Of a stretch of 42,826 bases of DNA, positions 1-10,102 are shown in pieces. Origin of the DNA: Bacteroidales bacterium (lineage in GTDB: Bacteria > Bacteroidota > Bacteroidia > Bacteroidales > Dysgonomonadaceae). The notes under the pieces are model-generated. The model worked only from the letters and a program-made list of their open reading frames with translations, was not told the origin of the DNA and ran no database searches. Each line of letters starts with the position of its first letter. The first letter of the stretch is position 1. Position numbers and translations under genes: made by a program. The stretch spans positions 1 to 42,826 of the forward strand of contig DUPB01000013.1 in NCBI GenBank assembly GCA_012838585.1, read 5' to 3'.

Positions 1-117
1 GGGCATTTGTCCAAAAGACGAGTGTTGTCTTTTGTTTTGTCTGAACTGAAATACACTTGTGAGCAGAATTATTGTAATTGACAGAATATTAATTAGATAA
101 CTATAATATAAATTTTC

Positions 118-193
118 GTATGAAACCGACATGTTTAAAATAATCATTAAACACTCTTGAAAATGATTATTTTAAATATCAAAGGTTCCATAC
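118..193. promoter_or_regulatory. two-tier inverted repeat in the susC leader
   Basis: A perfect 15-bp inverted repeat (arms at about 134-148 and 162-176, 13-nt loop) sits inside an outer imperfect 10-bp repeat (about 118-127 with 184-193, one mismatch). It lies 30 nt before the SusC start codon. It is AT-rich with no T-run after it, so it is more like an operator or an mRNA leader structure than a terminator. The rest of 1-117 shows no gene. Confidence 0.4.
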
Positions 194-222
194 ACCGAAA
201 TGTAAAAGAGTAAAATAATCGT

Positions 223-3200
223 ATGAAAAAAAGAGTGACCTCCCTGTTTCTCCTGCTGCTTTTAAGCATAGGAGCAACATTTGCACAAGTTCAGGTAGCA
301 GGTAGCGTCGTGGACGAATCTGGAGAGCCGGTTATCGGTGCATCCATCCAGATTAAAGGTACAGGACAAGGTACGATTACCGATGCTAACGGACAGTTCA
401 CGCTTACGGCCCCATCGAATAGCCTGTTGGTGATCTCTTATATTGGGATGACAACGGAAGAGGTGCCGGTAAGCAGCAATGTACGTGTGGTATTGAAACA
501 GAGTACTGACGTATTGGATGAAGTGGTGGTGGTGGGATATGGCACGCAACGAAAGGCCAATCTCACCGGGGCAGTATCCTCCGTCAACGTGGAAGAGGTG
601 CTTGGCAGCAGGCCTATCGCTGACGCGGGTCGAGGATTACAGGGTACCATTCCCGGACTTTCCGTCGTGGTACCCAGTGGAGAGGTTGGCTCCGATCCAA
701 TCATGAAGATCAGGGGGCAGATAGGCTCTATCCAGGGATCAAGCTTACCCCTTATTCTGGTGGATAACGTGGAGATTCCCAGCATACAGCTGATCAACCC
801 CAATGATATTGAGTCGATATCGGTATTGAAAGACGCGGCCTCATCATCTATCTATGGCTCTAAGGCTGCCTTCGGGGTTATATTGATCACCACGAAAAAA
901 GGGGCCAAGACAGAGCGTACCGATATCACCTACTCCTCGAACCTCTCTTGGCAATCGCCATTCAAAAAAATCGAGATTGCCGGGATAGATGGATTGGAAT
1001 ACACGCTGGAGGCCCATGAAAACATGAAGCAGAGTGGTCCCGCCGGTGGTTTTTGGCGTGTAAGCAGAGAGAGTTTCGAGAAGATAAAAGAGTGGCAGGA
1101 GAAATATGGCAGTACGGTGAAAAATAATGATCCCGTTGTTTACGGACGCGACTGGATCTACGATGGTAAAGACAAATATGGTTACAGGATTTACGATCCG
1201 GTTGAAACCATGGTCAAAAACTCGGCATTTACCCAAACGCATAACCTCTCCGTGAGCGGGAAACGTTCCGAAACAACCTACACGATGAGTATAGGGTATC
1301 TGGGACAAGAGGGGATGATGAAGCCGGCCAAGTATGACGATTTTAACAGGTTGAACGGGAACCTTAGCCTCTCGACCAAGATTGCCGATTTCCTGACACT
1401 TAGGGGAGGTGCCATGTATACCAACGCGGAAAAACGATACCCCAACTCGATTTTCGGCTTTATTTCCGACCCCTGGCTCTACCTCTACCGGTGGAGTCGT
1501 CTGTTCCCGACAGGCGTCCTTGAAGATGGGGAGATACTGAGTGATCCTTACCACGATACAAAACAGGCCCATACCGCTAAAGATTCCAGACAGTACGTGA
1601 ACCTCTCTTTGGGAACCACGATAGACTTTACAAGCAACTGGAACTTCGTTGCCGATTATGCTTACAGCTCTCAACTGAATCAGGTAACCAGATCAACGCC
1701 GACCTATACCGCACGAAGACCCTGGTATACACCTGTTCTACGCAAAGATGAAAACGGCAACCCCATCTATGTTGATGAAGAAGGAAACATTACCGATGAA
1801 GGGGGCATGGAGGCATATCAATTCCCGGTGGAAACAATAAAAAACAAAGCCGCCAGCTACTATTATAAATCGACGTTTGTTTCCGCGAAACACACCTTTA
1901 ACGCGGTAACCAACTATCAGCTATCCCTGGCAGATGCCCATCGGTTTAAATTCATGCTGGGTGCCAACATAGAAAGCTACGAATGGGACTCGCACTGGTC
2001 AAATAAAACCGACTTGATCAACGAACTGAATCCCCAGTTCAACTTCGCGGTAGGCACCGAAACGGTAGGGGGCGATACGAACTGGAACTCACAGGTAGGT
2101 TTTTTTGGACGTATCAACTACTCTTTCAGAGACAAATACCTGCTGGAAGCCAACTTGCGGCACGATGCGACATCAAAATTCCCCGCTCACCTGCGCTGGA
2201 AATGGTACCCCTCCTTCTCGGGAGGCTGGGTGATCTCGAACGAATCGTTCATGGAGCCGCTACAGCCCATCTTGAGCTTTGTCAAACTGCGCGGATCATG
2301 GGGTAGCATAGGCGACCAGTCGGTATCCAACACGCTCTACCTGGCCATGATGGATATCGAAAAGAACAACTGGCTCACGGCCGACGGGAAGCAATATTTC
2401 CAGATGGGAACCCCAAACCCCATTTCAGCCGGCATCACCTGGCAGGATATCGAGACGCTGAACCTGGGTGTCGACCTGCGCTTCTTCAAGAACAGGCTGG
2501 GTTTCGTCTTCGAATGGTACCAAAGAGATACCAAAAACATGATTATCGCCGGTCAGGCACTGCCCGCTACCTATGGTGCCGGAGCCCCTCAGGGGAATTA
2601 CGGGGAACTTCGTACCAAAGGTTGGGAGATAGCGGCTGACTTCGCACACCGCTTTGATAACGGAATCGGCATCAACATTAAGGCCAACCTGCATGACGCG
2701 GTGACTCATATCACCAAAGCGGCCGACTGGAATATAGACCCGGAAAACAGGTTGATCCACAACACCTTTGTCACGGGGAAACGGTATGGAGACATCTACG
2801 GCTACGTAACCGACCGCCTCTACCAGGAGGATGACTTCCTGTATGACGCGGACGGCAATTTCATACAGACCACCATTATATGGGAAGGTATCGCCAAACG
2901 CACCAACATGCTGGCGGGGAATAACCCCATTTATCAAACCTGGTTTGAAGATGGGAACCAAACACTGCTGATATCCCCCGGAGATGTTAAGTTCGTCGAC
3001 ATCAATGGAGATGGCTACATCACTCCCGGGAAAAACACCTTTGGCGACCCGGGCGACCAGGTAGTCATAGGGAACATCACCCCCAGGTATGAGTTCGGGC
3101 TGCGATTGGGTGCCGACTACAAAGGATTTGACGCCTCTGTCTTCTTTCAGGGTGTAGGTAAAAGGAAAATATGGGGCGCTGGACAACTGGCCATACCCGG

Positions 3201-3618
3201 CTACCACGTTAAAGATGGTGCTATGCCACAAGCCATTGCCTCGAACTTCTGGAAAAAAGACAGGACCGATGCCTTCTACCCGCGTGCATGGAACTTGAGT
3301 GGGTCAAACAGCGGTTTCGTGATGAGACCACAAACCCGCTACCTGCTCAACATGGCCTACCTGAAGATCAAAAACATCACGCTGGGATACACCTTGCCGA
3401 AAAGCTTTTTGAATTTCGCGCACCTCTCTAATGCCAGAATCTACCTCTCCTTGGAGAATATGATTACATTCGACAAACTGAGGGGTTTGCCTATCGATCC
3501 GGAAGCTATCTCCGGTCATTCAATGTTGAGACCTAGTGGAAACTATAACCTCGGGAGAACAGGTACCTCTAACCCAACCTTTAAATCAGCATCGGTGGGA
3601 GTACAAGTTAGTCTATAA
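223..3618 (+). CDS. SusC-like TonB-dependent outer-membrane receptor
   Basis: This 1131-residue protein is an outer-membrane TonB-dependent transporter of the SusC/RagA class, which imports oligosaccharides or peptides captured by a partner SusD. Visible parts: a signal peptide (residues 1-21, ending ATFAQ), a carboxypeptidase-regulatory-like domain (about 24-95), the SusC-typical stretch EVVVVGYGTQRKANLTGAVS leading into the plug, and a long beta-barrel with many aromatic alternating strands up to a C-terminal aromatic-poor end SVGVQVSL. Length is normal for the family. It is followed 12 bp later by the SusD gene, so the two are an operon. The substrate cannot be read from the sequence; the downstream genes point to peptidoglycan-derived glycans. 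No anti-sigma or hybrid two-component regulator is present upstream in the window. Confidence 0.95.
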   Translation: MKKRVTSLFLLLLLSIGATFAQVQVAGSVVDESGEPVIGASIQIKGTGQGTITDANGQFTLTAPSNSLLVISYIGMTTEEVPVSSNVRVVLKQSTDVLDEVVVVGYGTQRKANLTGAVSSVNVEEVLGSRPIADAGRGLQGTIPGLSVVVPSGEVGSDPIMKIRGQIGSIQGSSLPLILVDNVEIPSIQLINPNDIESISVLKDAASSSIYGSKAAFGVILITTKKGAKTERTDITYSSNLSWQSPFKKIEIAGIDGLEYTLEAHENMKQSGPAGGFWRVSRESFEKIKEWQEKYGSTVKNNDPVVYGRDWIYDGKDKYGYRIYDPVETMVKNSAFTQTHNLSVSGKRSETTYTMSIGYLGQEGMMKPAKYDDFNRLNGNLSLSTKIADFLTLRGGAMYTNAEKRYPNSIFGFISDPWLYLYRWSRLFPTGVLEDGEILSDPYHDTKQAHTAKDSRQYVNLSLGTTIDFTSNWNFVADYAYSSQLNQVTRSTPTYTARRPWYTPVLRKDENGNPIYVDEEGNITDEGGMEAYQFPVETIKNKAASYYYKSTFVSAKHTFNAVTNYQLSLADAHRFKFMLGANIESYEWDSHWSNKTDLINELNPQFNFAVGTETVGGDTNWNSQVGFFGRINYSFRDKYLLEANLRHDATSKFPAHLRWKWYPSFSGGWVISNESFMEPLQPILSFVKLRGSWGSIGDQSVSNTLYLAMMDIEKNNWLTADGKQYFQMGTPNPISAGITWQDIETLNLGVDLRFFKNRLGFVFEWYQRDTKNMIIAGQALPATYGAGAPQGNYGELRTKGWEIAADFAHRFDNGIGINIKANLHDAVTHITKAADWNIDPENRLIHNTFVTGKRYGDIYGYVTDRLYQEDDFLYDADGNFIQTTIIWEGIAKRTNMLAGNNPIYQTWFEDGNQTLLISPGDVKFVDINGDGYITPGKNTFGDPGDQVVIGNITPRYEFGLRLGADYKGFDASVFFQGVGKRKIWGAGQLAIPGYHVKDGAMPQAIASNFWKKDRTDAFYPRAWNLSGSNSGFVMRPQTRYLLNMAYLKIKNITLGYTLPKSFLNFAHLSNARIYLSLENMITFDKLRGLPIDPEAISGHSMLRPSGNYNLGRTGTSNPTFKSASVGVQVSL

Positions 3619-3630
3619 TTATAAAAAGAT

Positions 3631-5448
3631 ATGAATATGAAGTACAATAGATATATAATAGTAGCCATTCTTGCACTGTTACCCATAATTACAGGATGCG
3701 AGGACTTCCTGGACAGGCCACCGCTCACGAAAGAGAACGATGAAACAGCATGGAACAGCGAAGAGAACGTTAGGTTGTACGCCAACAAGTATTACACCAC
3801 CTTCTTTTTTGGATATGGCCAGGGATGGAGCAACGCTTCGGCACCGCTTATGGGCTACACCTTTAGCGATGACGTGGTGCATAACGGGACACAACCGAAC
3901 TTCACCCGCTCCGTTCCTGCCAGTCAGATTTGGGGCATGGAGACACTGCGCTCGATCAATATCATGCTCGATCGCATTGAAAACAAGATGAAAGGGACGC
4001 TCACAGCCGAGCAATATAACCATTGGACCGGCATAGGACGCTTCTTCAGGGCAATGCGCTACAGTGACCTGGTAGAGACCTATGGAGATGTACCTTATTA
4101 CGATCATGTGGTGGCAGACACCGATCTGGATGGACTGTACAAACCCCGTACACCCCGCGATGAGGTGATGGACGCGGTATATGACGACCTGGTGTATGCT
4201 TTTGAAAATGTAAGGGTAAACGATGGTGCCATGAATGTGAACAGAGATATCGTGGCCGGTTTTATCACCAGAATTGCCCTGTCGGAAGCTTCCTGGCAAA
4301 AATATTACTACAAAAACAACAGCCGGGCACAGAAGTTTTTCAACCTAGCCATTCTTGCAGGCGACTACGTGATGGGCAAAAGCTATGACATCGTCTCTGA
4401 ATTCCGCTCTCTCTTTATTTCCGAGAACCTGGCAGGCAACAAGGATGTATTGTTGTACCGCCACTATGACCAAGCAGTCGGGATCACGCACTGCGTTGCC
4501 TCCTACAACAACCTGTCGGAATCGGTGAACTTTGGCCCTACTGCCAGCCTGATTAAATCGTTCATCTGCAACGATGGAGAGGTGTGGCAAAACTCAACGG
4601 TAGCAAGTGCCAACAATTTTGAGCTGTCCAACATGATCAAGACACGCGACCCCCGGTTGGAAGCAACGTTCTATGACAAGCCATCCCCGAGAAACAAGGG
4701 TTCGTTCTGGTATATCAACAAGTTTTTACCCCGCAGCGTGGCAAAATCGGTAGAGGCAGGGAATTCACCCCCCGAAGTGTTTACCAGTAGCAAAAACATT
4801 ACAGACTACCCCGTACTGCGCTATGCGGAAGTGCTGCTGAACTGGATTGAAGCCAAAGCTGAGCTGGCAACACTGGGTGGGCAGGCTGTCACGCAGGCGG
4901 ATATTGACAAAACGATCAATAAACTTCGTAACCGCCCCATCGCCCCAGAAGCAGAGGCCATGGGTGTAACAAAAACTGCCGCCCTACGTTTAGATGCTAT
5001 TCCCGATGACCCGGTAAGGGATGCCGATGTGTCGCCACTGATTTGGGAGATCCGCAGAGAGCGGCGCATGGAGTTCGCCTTCGAATATTCACGTATCGCC
5101 GATCTGAAACGGTGGCACAAGCTTGAATACATGGATACCGACAAGAGGTGGGATATATTGTGCGGCGGATGGGTGAATTTCCCGAGCGAGTTGAAAAAGG
5201 AATTAACGGCAGCGAATGCCGGGAAATTCTCGGTCGCCGACCTGACGGGCAAATTCACCACCTACAGTGGGGATAACAACGCGAATATGAAGGGGTTCTA
5301 TCGAAGCTCTATAACCACGGGCAGACAACCATTTTTAAACGAGGTGAATATTAACCCATACCTGGCGCCGGTAGGGAAAACCCAGATGGATGACTACGAA
5401 AGCAAGGGCTACAAGCTTCAACAGACCGAAGGGTGGCCTCAGAATTAA
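3631..5448 (+). CDS. SusD/RagB-like surface glycan-binding lipoprotein
   Basis: A 605-residue SusD-family lipoprotein, the surface lid of the SusC transporter encoded just upstream. A lipoprotein signal ends in LLPIITGC (Cys at about residue 23), followed by EDFLDRPP, which is the classical SusD N-terminus. The central part carries TPR-like helices (IGRFFRAMRYSDLVETYGD is a typical SusD motif) and the C-terminal half has the usual RDPRLEATFYD and LRYAEVLLNWIEAKAEL stretches. An alternative start lies two codons in (3637). It is expected to be anchored in the outer membrane facing out and to hand ligand to SusC. Confidence 0.95.
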   Translation: MNMKYNRYIIVAILALLPIITGCEDFLDRPPLTKENDETAWNSEENVRLYANKYYTTFFFGYGQGWSNASAPLMGYTFSDDVVHNGTQPNFTRSVPASQIWGMETLRSINIMLDRIENKMKGTLTAEQYNHWTGIGRFFRAMRYSDLVETYGDVPYYDHVVADTDLDGLYKPRTPRDEVMDAVYDDLVYAFENVRVNDGAMNVNRDIVAGFITRIALSEASWQKYYYKNNSRAQKFFNLAILAGDYVMGKSYDIVSEFRSLFISENLAGNKDVLLYRHYDQAVGITHCVASYNNLSESVNFGPTASLIKSFICNDGEVWQNSTVASANNFELSNMIKTRDPRLEATFYDKPSPRNKGSFWYINKFLPRSVAKSVEAGNSPPEVFTSSKNITDYPVLRYAEVLLNWIEAKAELATLGGQAVTQADIDKTINKLRNRPIAPEAEAMGVTKTAALRLDAIPDDPVRDADVSPLIWEIRRERRMEFAFEYSRIADLKRWHKLEYMDTDKRWDILCGGWVNFPSELKKELTAANAGKFSVADLTGKFTTYSGDNNANMKGFYRSSITTGRQPFLNEVNINPYLAPVGKTQMDDYESKGYKLQQTEGWPQN

Positions 5449-5555
5449 TAATAAAAAAATAATCGTATGAAACGAGCATGATAACTGTTCTCACACAAGA
5501 ACATGATAAAAAGCGAGTTCCATATGATACCTTTGAAAATAATAGTTTTAATCAT

Positions 5556-6968
5556 ATGAAAAAGACAGCATATATACTATTGGTTTTGATGGCCCTCTTT
5601 TCACTATCGCTCTTTACATCTTGCGAAGAGGATTTCCCGGAAAACGTGGAGTCCCCCTATGAGGTTGTACTGAAGTCGATCAAGATAATGAATGCAGGTG
5701 CCGATGGCAAGACAATTATCGAGGGGAGGATTGATGAAGATAAAAAGACGGTATGGTTCCCCAGGGTAGACCCGGAAACAAATGTTTCAGCGATTCGGGT
5801 TGAAGCAACCATGTCGGAGGGGGCAAAACTGGAAAGTGACGTGCTCCAATTTGACTTCGAGGAGGGCAAAGATGCCAAGACCATCGTGCTGAAAGTGGTT
5901 AATGGACCACGTTTCAGAGAGTATTTCGTTACCCTCCGCCTCAACGTACCTGTTTTTGGCGCGGACTTTAGTAAAGCGGAATTCTATGACTACTCGGGTA
6001 ACGATCTTGGAAATCCGGCATATCCCACCTTCGTGTCCAACTTGACCAGGGGTTCAGGTTTCGATGGCGAACACGTGTTAATCGTTACGCGGGCTGAAGG
6101 CGGATCGCATCTTCTTAGCGTGAACGATTTGAAAAACAACGAGATCAACCGCATCAACCTTAACCTCACCGGCGTAGCCGGAGGAACATTCCCTGTAAAC
6201 GTGGGGGCTAAATTTAAAGGCCACACCTACATAGCCAACCTTTCCGGCCTATATGGCATGAAAGTGTACCACTGGGGAAGCGACCCGGCAGCGGAGCCTA
6301 CCGTCATCTTTAACGCCGACCCCGTCAACATCCCCGGTTCAGGTGCCCGCCACGGGGACAACATGTCTGCAACCCTCGATGAGAACGGTAACGGCTATAT
6401 GTTTTTCGGAGATAACAGGGTGACTGAAATTACCCGGCTTACCGTTTCAAACTTTACCGAGATCACCGATGTGAAAGTGCTGCCGACTCAACCAGGTGTC
6501 TCTTTCTGCATGAGCATGAACCGGGTGGAAGATACGGATGACTATATCTTAACCGGGTATGACGGACCTATCTACGTGGTCAATAAAGATGGCACGCTGC
6601 TGCACACGATGGGTGCCGATGCCACGCCCAAACAGGGAGCGGATGCCAGGGTATTCACGTTCAACAATGAAAGGTACCTGATATTGACTACCGCTCCCCG
6701 TTACTCGGGCAATGCCGTGCTGTATGTCTACGATATCACGAAGGGAAACAACACGGTTGAAGCGTTGACACTGTTCGAGGAGGGAAGTAAATTGCCGATA
6801 TTTCAATACTCGATAGGAGGAGGTGTAAACACGGCCCCCGGTACACAAACCGGATATAAGGTAATCAAAAACAATCAAGGAGAGGATATCTCGCTGTTGC
6901 TCTATACCGCATCTAACAACGCGGGATTTGCACTGATTGAAATTCCAAGAAAAGAGCTGGATGAATAG
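5556..6968 (+). CDS. DUF4623-like beta-propeller-type lipoprotein of the SusCD operon
   Basis: About 470 residues. I place the start at 5556 (MKKTAYILLVLMALFSLS), because it gives a clean lipoprotein signal ending LFTSC followed by EEDFPE; the open frame extends upstream to 5478 but that extension is hydrophilic and unlike a signal peptide. The N-terminal 100 mature residues look like an Ig-like/BACON-type module, and the remainder has repeated short beta-strand segments (GEHVLIVTR, HTYIANLSGLYG, DDYILTGYDGPIYVV, RYLILTTAPRYSGNAVLYVYD) like a propeller. This resembles the DUF4623 family that accompanies SusCD pairs in Bacteroidota. A role as an accessory surface glycan-binding protein is inferred from position only. 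A strong terminator follows at 6991. Confidence 0.7.
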   Translation: MKKTAYILLVLMALFSLSLFTSCEEDFPENVESPYEVVLKSIKIMNAGADGKTIIEGRIDEDKKTVWFPRVDPETNVSAIRVEATMSEGAKLESDVLQFDFEEGKDAKTIVLKVVNGPRFREYFVTLRLNVPVFGADFSKAEFYDYSGNDLGNPAYPTFVSNLTRGSGFDGEHVLIVTRAEGGSHLLSVNDLKNNEINRINLNLTGVAGGTFPVNVGAKFKGHTYIANLSGLYGMKVYHWGSDPAAEPTVIFNADPVNIPGSGARHGDNMSATLDENGNGYMFFGDNRVTEITRLTVSNFTEITDVKVLPTQPGVSFCMSMNRVEDTDDYILTGYDGPIYVVNKDGTLLHTMGADATPKQGADARVFTFNNERYLILTTAPRYSGNAVLYVYDITKGNNTVEALTLFEEGSKLPIFQYSIGGGVNTAPGTQTGYKVIKNNQGEDISLLLYTASNNAGFALIEIPRKELDE

Positions 6969-6990
6969 TTTTTCTTCTCCCCTAAAACAG

Positions 6991-7032
6991 ATACCTTTGT
7001 CGGTCTTTTTATGAACCGACAAAGGTATTTTT
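6991..7032 (+). terminator. rho-independent terminator after the susCD operon
   Basis: A perfect 14-bp stem (ATACCTTTGTCGGT and its complement, loop of about 10 nt) is followed by a T-run. It ends the susC-susD-DUF4623 unit and separates it from the GHL10 gene. Confidence 0.85.
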
Positions 7033-7056
7033 ATACAATAGATAATTGAGACCGAC

Positions 7057-8529
7057 ATGCATCGATTCAAGTTACCTTTCCTTTTTGGGATCATATCGGT
7101 TTTAATCGCGGTCGCCTCTTGCGAAAGCGATATCCCCGATATTGATACGCCGGATACAGATCCCGATCCGGACATCCCCTCGGAAACATCGCTCATCTTC
7201 CCCAAGAAAGAGATGCGCTCGGTATGGGTCACCACGGCGTGGGGGTTGGACTGGCCGATGAGCAAATATGATGTGGAGTCGCAAAAAAGGCACTACACGC
7301 AGTACCTGGACGAATTCAAGAAATTGAACATCAACGCCGTAATCGTTCAAGTCAAACCCATGGGAGATGCCTTCTACAACTCCCCCTACGAGCCATGGAG
7401 TGCATCCATCACCGGCACGAGAGGAAAAGATCCGGGTTACGACGTGTTACGATTCATGATTGATGAGGCGCATAAGCGCGATATGGAGTTTCATGCCTGG
7501 ATGAACCCGTTCCGCATTGCCACGAGGGCAAATAGCGGCAATCCCTATCCCGACCTTCACCCTTCGGTTCAACCTGAGTGGGTGATAAGCCATGAGAAAA
7601 TCCAAATCTACAACCCAGCCATCCCCGAAGTGCGTAAACGATTGGCAGATATCGTCAAGGATGTGATCACCAAGTATGATGTGGACGGCATCCATTTTGA
7701 TGACTACTTCTACCCTGCCCCCTCCGCCGCCGGCACGATGATCTCCGATGCAGGTGATTTTGAGAAATATGGGGCCCAGTTCTCCAAAATAGAAGACTTC
7801 AGACGCAACAACGTGGACCTGGCCATAAAAGCTGTTCACGATGTGATCGTAGCGACAAAGCCGGAGGTCGTTTTCACGATATCGCCCGCGTCCAATCCCG
7901 ATTACAGTTTAAACACCCTGTTTGCCGATGTAGCCAAGTGGTGCAAAGAGGGTTGGATTGACGTGGTTATGCCACAGCTCTATCAGGAGATAGGGAACCA
8001 GTATAACGACTTTCAACTCCGGTTAAGCTGGTGGACGCAATATAACTACAAAGCGGACGTGATGGTGGGACATGGCTTCTATAAGTTTGGCGACTCCTCA
8101 CAACCAGCTGCCTTTCAACTTACCACCGAGCTGGAGAAGCAGTTTAATTTAACCAGTAAGAACAAGAAGGTAAAAGGGAATGCCCTCTACAGTGCCCGCT
8201 ATCTGCTCTTGAACAAGATAGGCATAACCGACAAATTGGCAACCATATACAAAGAGAAAGCGGTTATTCCATTTCTTGGCAGGGAGGTGGCGCCCGCTCC
8301 CGTGAAACCCCAAAACGTGATAATCAGCAACAACCAGCTCTCCTGGAGCAAATCGGGAGACGTGAGGTCTGTTGTCTACCATTTTCCCGATATCAAGAAA
8401 GAGGGCGTTGTGCTGGATATCACCAAGAACTCATCCATTACTGTGAATGCTCCCGGGTACTATTGCGTAACCACGCTAAACAGGGATAATACAGAGAGCG
8501 ATCCGTCATCGCTTGTGGAAAAGAAATAG
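7057..8529 (+). CDS. GHL10-family (DUF187) glycosyl hydrolase-like lipoprotein
   Basis: 490 residues with a lipoprotein signal ending LIAVASC, an acidic Asp/Pro-rich linker (about 24-45), then a TIM-barrel-like domain of the GHL10/DUF187 family: MRSVWVTTAWGLDWP near its start, NAVIVQVKPMGDAFYNS, FHAWMNPFRI, and the family hallmark DGIHFDDYFYP near residue 210. A small C-terminal beta domain (about 410-490) follows. E. coli DigH (YddW), a member of this family, acts on or binds denuded peptidoglycan glycan strands, so a similar role fits the muramic-acid salvage genes downstream. Whether this protein is catalytic is not shown by sequence. It starts 25 bp after the susCD terminator and probably has its own promoter. 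Confidence 0.85.
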   Translation: MHRFKLPFLFGIISVLIAVASCESDIPDIDTPDTDPDPDIPSETSLIFPKKEMRSVWVTTAWGLDWPMSKYDVESQKRHYTQYLDEFKKLNINAVIVQVKPMGDAFYNSPYEPWSASITGTRGKDPGYDVLRFMIDEAHKRDMEFHAWMNPFRIATRANSGNPYPDLHPSVQPEWVISHEKIQIYNPAIPEVRKRLADIVKDVITKYDVDGIHFDDYFYPAPSAAGTMISDAGDFEKYGAQFSKIEDFRRNNVDLAIKAVHDVIVATKPEVVFTISPASNPDYSLNTLFADVAKWCKEGWIDVVMPQLYQEIGNQYNDFQLRLSWWTQYNYKADVMVGHGFYKFGDSSQPAAFQLTTELEKQFNLTSKNKKVKGNALYSARYLLLNKIGITDKLATIYKEKAVIPFLGREVAPAPVKPQNVIISNNQLSWSKSGDVRSVVYHFPDIKKEGVVLDITKNSSITVNAPGYYCVTTLNRDNTESDPSSLVEKK

Positions 8530-8567
8530 GTGAAAAAGTCTATCCCCATTATAGCTGTCGTAACGGA

Positions 8568-8675
8568 TGAATGAGCTACTGACTATTTTAACGAAGAGAT
8601 AACAAAGAACGCTCGTTGAAAAAAAGCCCCAGAGAAAGTGAATGAGCTGCTGACTTTTTTAACGGCGAGATAACT
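8568..8675 (+). repeat. imperfect direct repeat in the GHL10-GT2 spacer
   Basis: Two copies of about 37 bp (8568-8604 and 8639-8675, about 32 of 37 identical) stand 71 bp apart in the spacer. Each contains TGAATGAGCT, CTGACT and GAGATAAC segments. No ORF uses them. The second copy ends 12 nt before the GT2 start codon, so the duplication probably copied the gene's leader. Confidence 0.6.
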
Positions 8676-8687
8676 TAAAACAACGAT

Positions 8688-10097
8688 ATGATGAGTAACT
8701 TACAGAAATCCATTGTCGATATATTCGTGGTGAAAGGCAGCGCCAAGCTACCACGTACCAAACCAGGATTCGCGAATATAGTCGAGATGGAGAGCACTCC
8801 CTACTCCACCGAAGCGATAAAAAAGGTGGTGGAAAAGGTGGCTTCGCCCTATCTTTTACTACAGATAAAAAACTGTGACGTGGAACTGGGCTACCTCGCT
8901 TTGGAGCGCTGGATAGGTGTAGCCAGGCAAACTGCTGCCACGCTGCTCTATGCCGACAGATACAAAAAGGTGGATAATCAGCTTAAGTCGCACCCCACCA
9001 TCAACTATCAACAGGGTGCATTGAGGGATGATTTCGACTTTGGCGCGCTGATCCTGATGCCCTCCGACCGCTTTAAACAGGCTGTAGCTCGGATGGAGCG
9101 TGACTACCAGCATGCCGCTATCTATGACCTGCGTCTGCACCTTTCGGAACTTGGACAAATAGTACGCATCACTGAACATCTATACACGGAGGCAGAAACA
9201 GATTTGAGGGCGAGCGGCAAAAAGCTGTTCGACTACGTAGATCCCAAAAACAGGGCGGTGCAGATCGAAATGGAACAGGCATGTACCGCTCACCTGAAAC
9301 GCATTGGCGCCCTGCTTACGAAGAAGCCTCAAACGATCGACCTTGATGCGCCACACAACTTCCCGGTAGAAGCGAGTGTTATAATACCTGTAAGGAATCG
9401 AATCAAAACCATTACCGACGCGGTGCTGTCGGCTGTGAAACAGAAGACCTCGTTTCCCTTTAACGTTATCGTGACCGACAACCACTCCACTGATGGTACG
9501 TACGAGGAGCTGAAGCGGTTAAGCGGTGAACATGAGAACTTGATCGTGCTGCGCCCCGACCGTCACGACCTGGGGATCGGTGGGTGCTGGAACTACGCCA
9601 TTATGAACGAACATTGCGGACGTTTTGCCATTCAGCTCGACTCGGACGACCTTTATAGCGGCACCGACACGCTGGAGAAAATTGTACAGCTCTTCCACCA
9701 GGAGAGGTGCGCGATGGTGGTCGGGACCTACAGGATGACCAATTTCAACCTGGAGGAGATCCCACCCGGTGTTATCGACCATAAGGAGTGGACACCCGAT
9801 AACGGCAGGAACAACGCGCTCCGTATCAACGGGCTGGGTGCTCCCCGTGCCTTCTATACCCCCCTTCTTCGCGAAATACAGCTTCCCAACACCAGCTATG
9901 GCGAAGATTACGCGGTGGGACTGGCATTTACACGCGACTACAAAATCGGTCGCATCTACGATGTCGTCTACCTCTGTCGCCGTTGGGAGGACAACTCCGA
10001 TGCCGACCTCGATATCAACAAGGTAAATGCCAACAACTTTTATAAAGATAGCCTGCGGACATGGGAACTGCAGGCAAGACTGAAGAAGAACAGTTAG
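8688..10097 (+). CDS. family 2 glycosyltransferase
   Basis: 469 residues, cytoplasmic (no signal or membrane segment). The N-terminal 220 residues are a helical, family-specific region; the GT-A fold starts near residue 225 with [12 protein letters not shown], followed by [18 protein letters not shown], the DXD-type metal/nucleotide site [10 protein letters not shown], and the acceptor-side motif [12 protein letters not shown]2 gene of this form next to DUF4922, SpoIID and an AmpG-like permease suggests a sugar transferase tied to cell-wall glycan metabolism, but donor and acceptor are unknown. It ends 5 bp before the likely start of the DUF4922 gene, so the two are translationally linked. 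A second in-frame Met (8691) could be the start. Confidence 0.85.
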   Translation: MMSNLQKSIVDIFVVKGSAKLPRTKPGFANIVEMESTPYSTEAIKKVVEKVASPYLLLQIKNCDVELGYLALERWIGVARQTAATLLYADRYKKVDNQLKSHPTINYQQGALRDDFDFGALILMPSDRFKQAVARMERDYQHAAIYDLRLHLSELGQIVRITEHLYTEAETDLRASGKKLFDYVDPKNRAVQIEMEQACTAHLKRIGALLTKKPQTIDLDAPHNFPVEASVIIPVRNRIKTITDAVLSAVKQKTSFPFNVIVTDNHSTDGTYEELKRLSGEHENLIVLRPDRHDLGIGGCWNYAIMNEHCGRFAIQLDSDDLYSGTDTLEKIVQLFHQERCAMVVGTYRMTNFNLEEIPPGVIDHKEWTPDNGRNNALRINGLGAPRAFYTPLLREIQLPNTSYGEDYAVGLAFTRDYKIGRIYDVVYLCRRWEDNSDADLDINKVNANNFYKDSLRTWELQARLKKNS

Positions 10098-10102
10098 GAG
10101 CT

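Noticed and set aside
5478-5555. Longer N-terminus for the DUF4623-like protein
   Set aside because: The 26 extra residues are hydrophilic and precede a perfect lipoprotein signal that starts at 5556.
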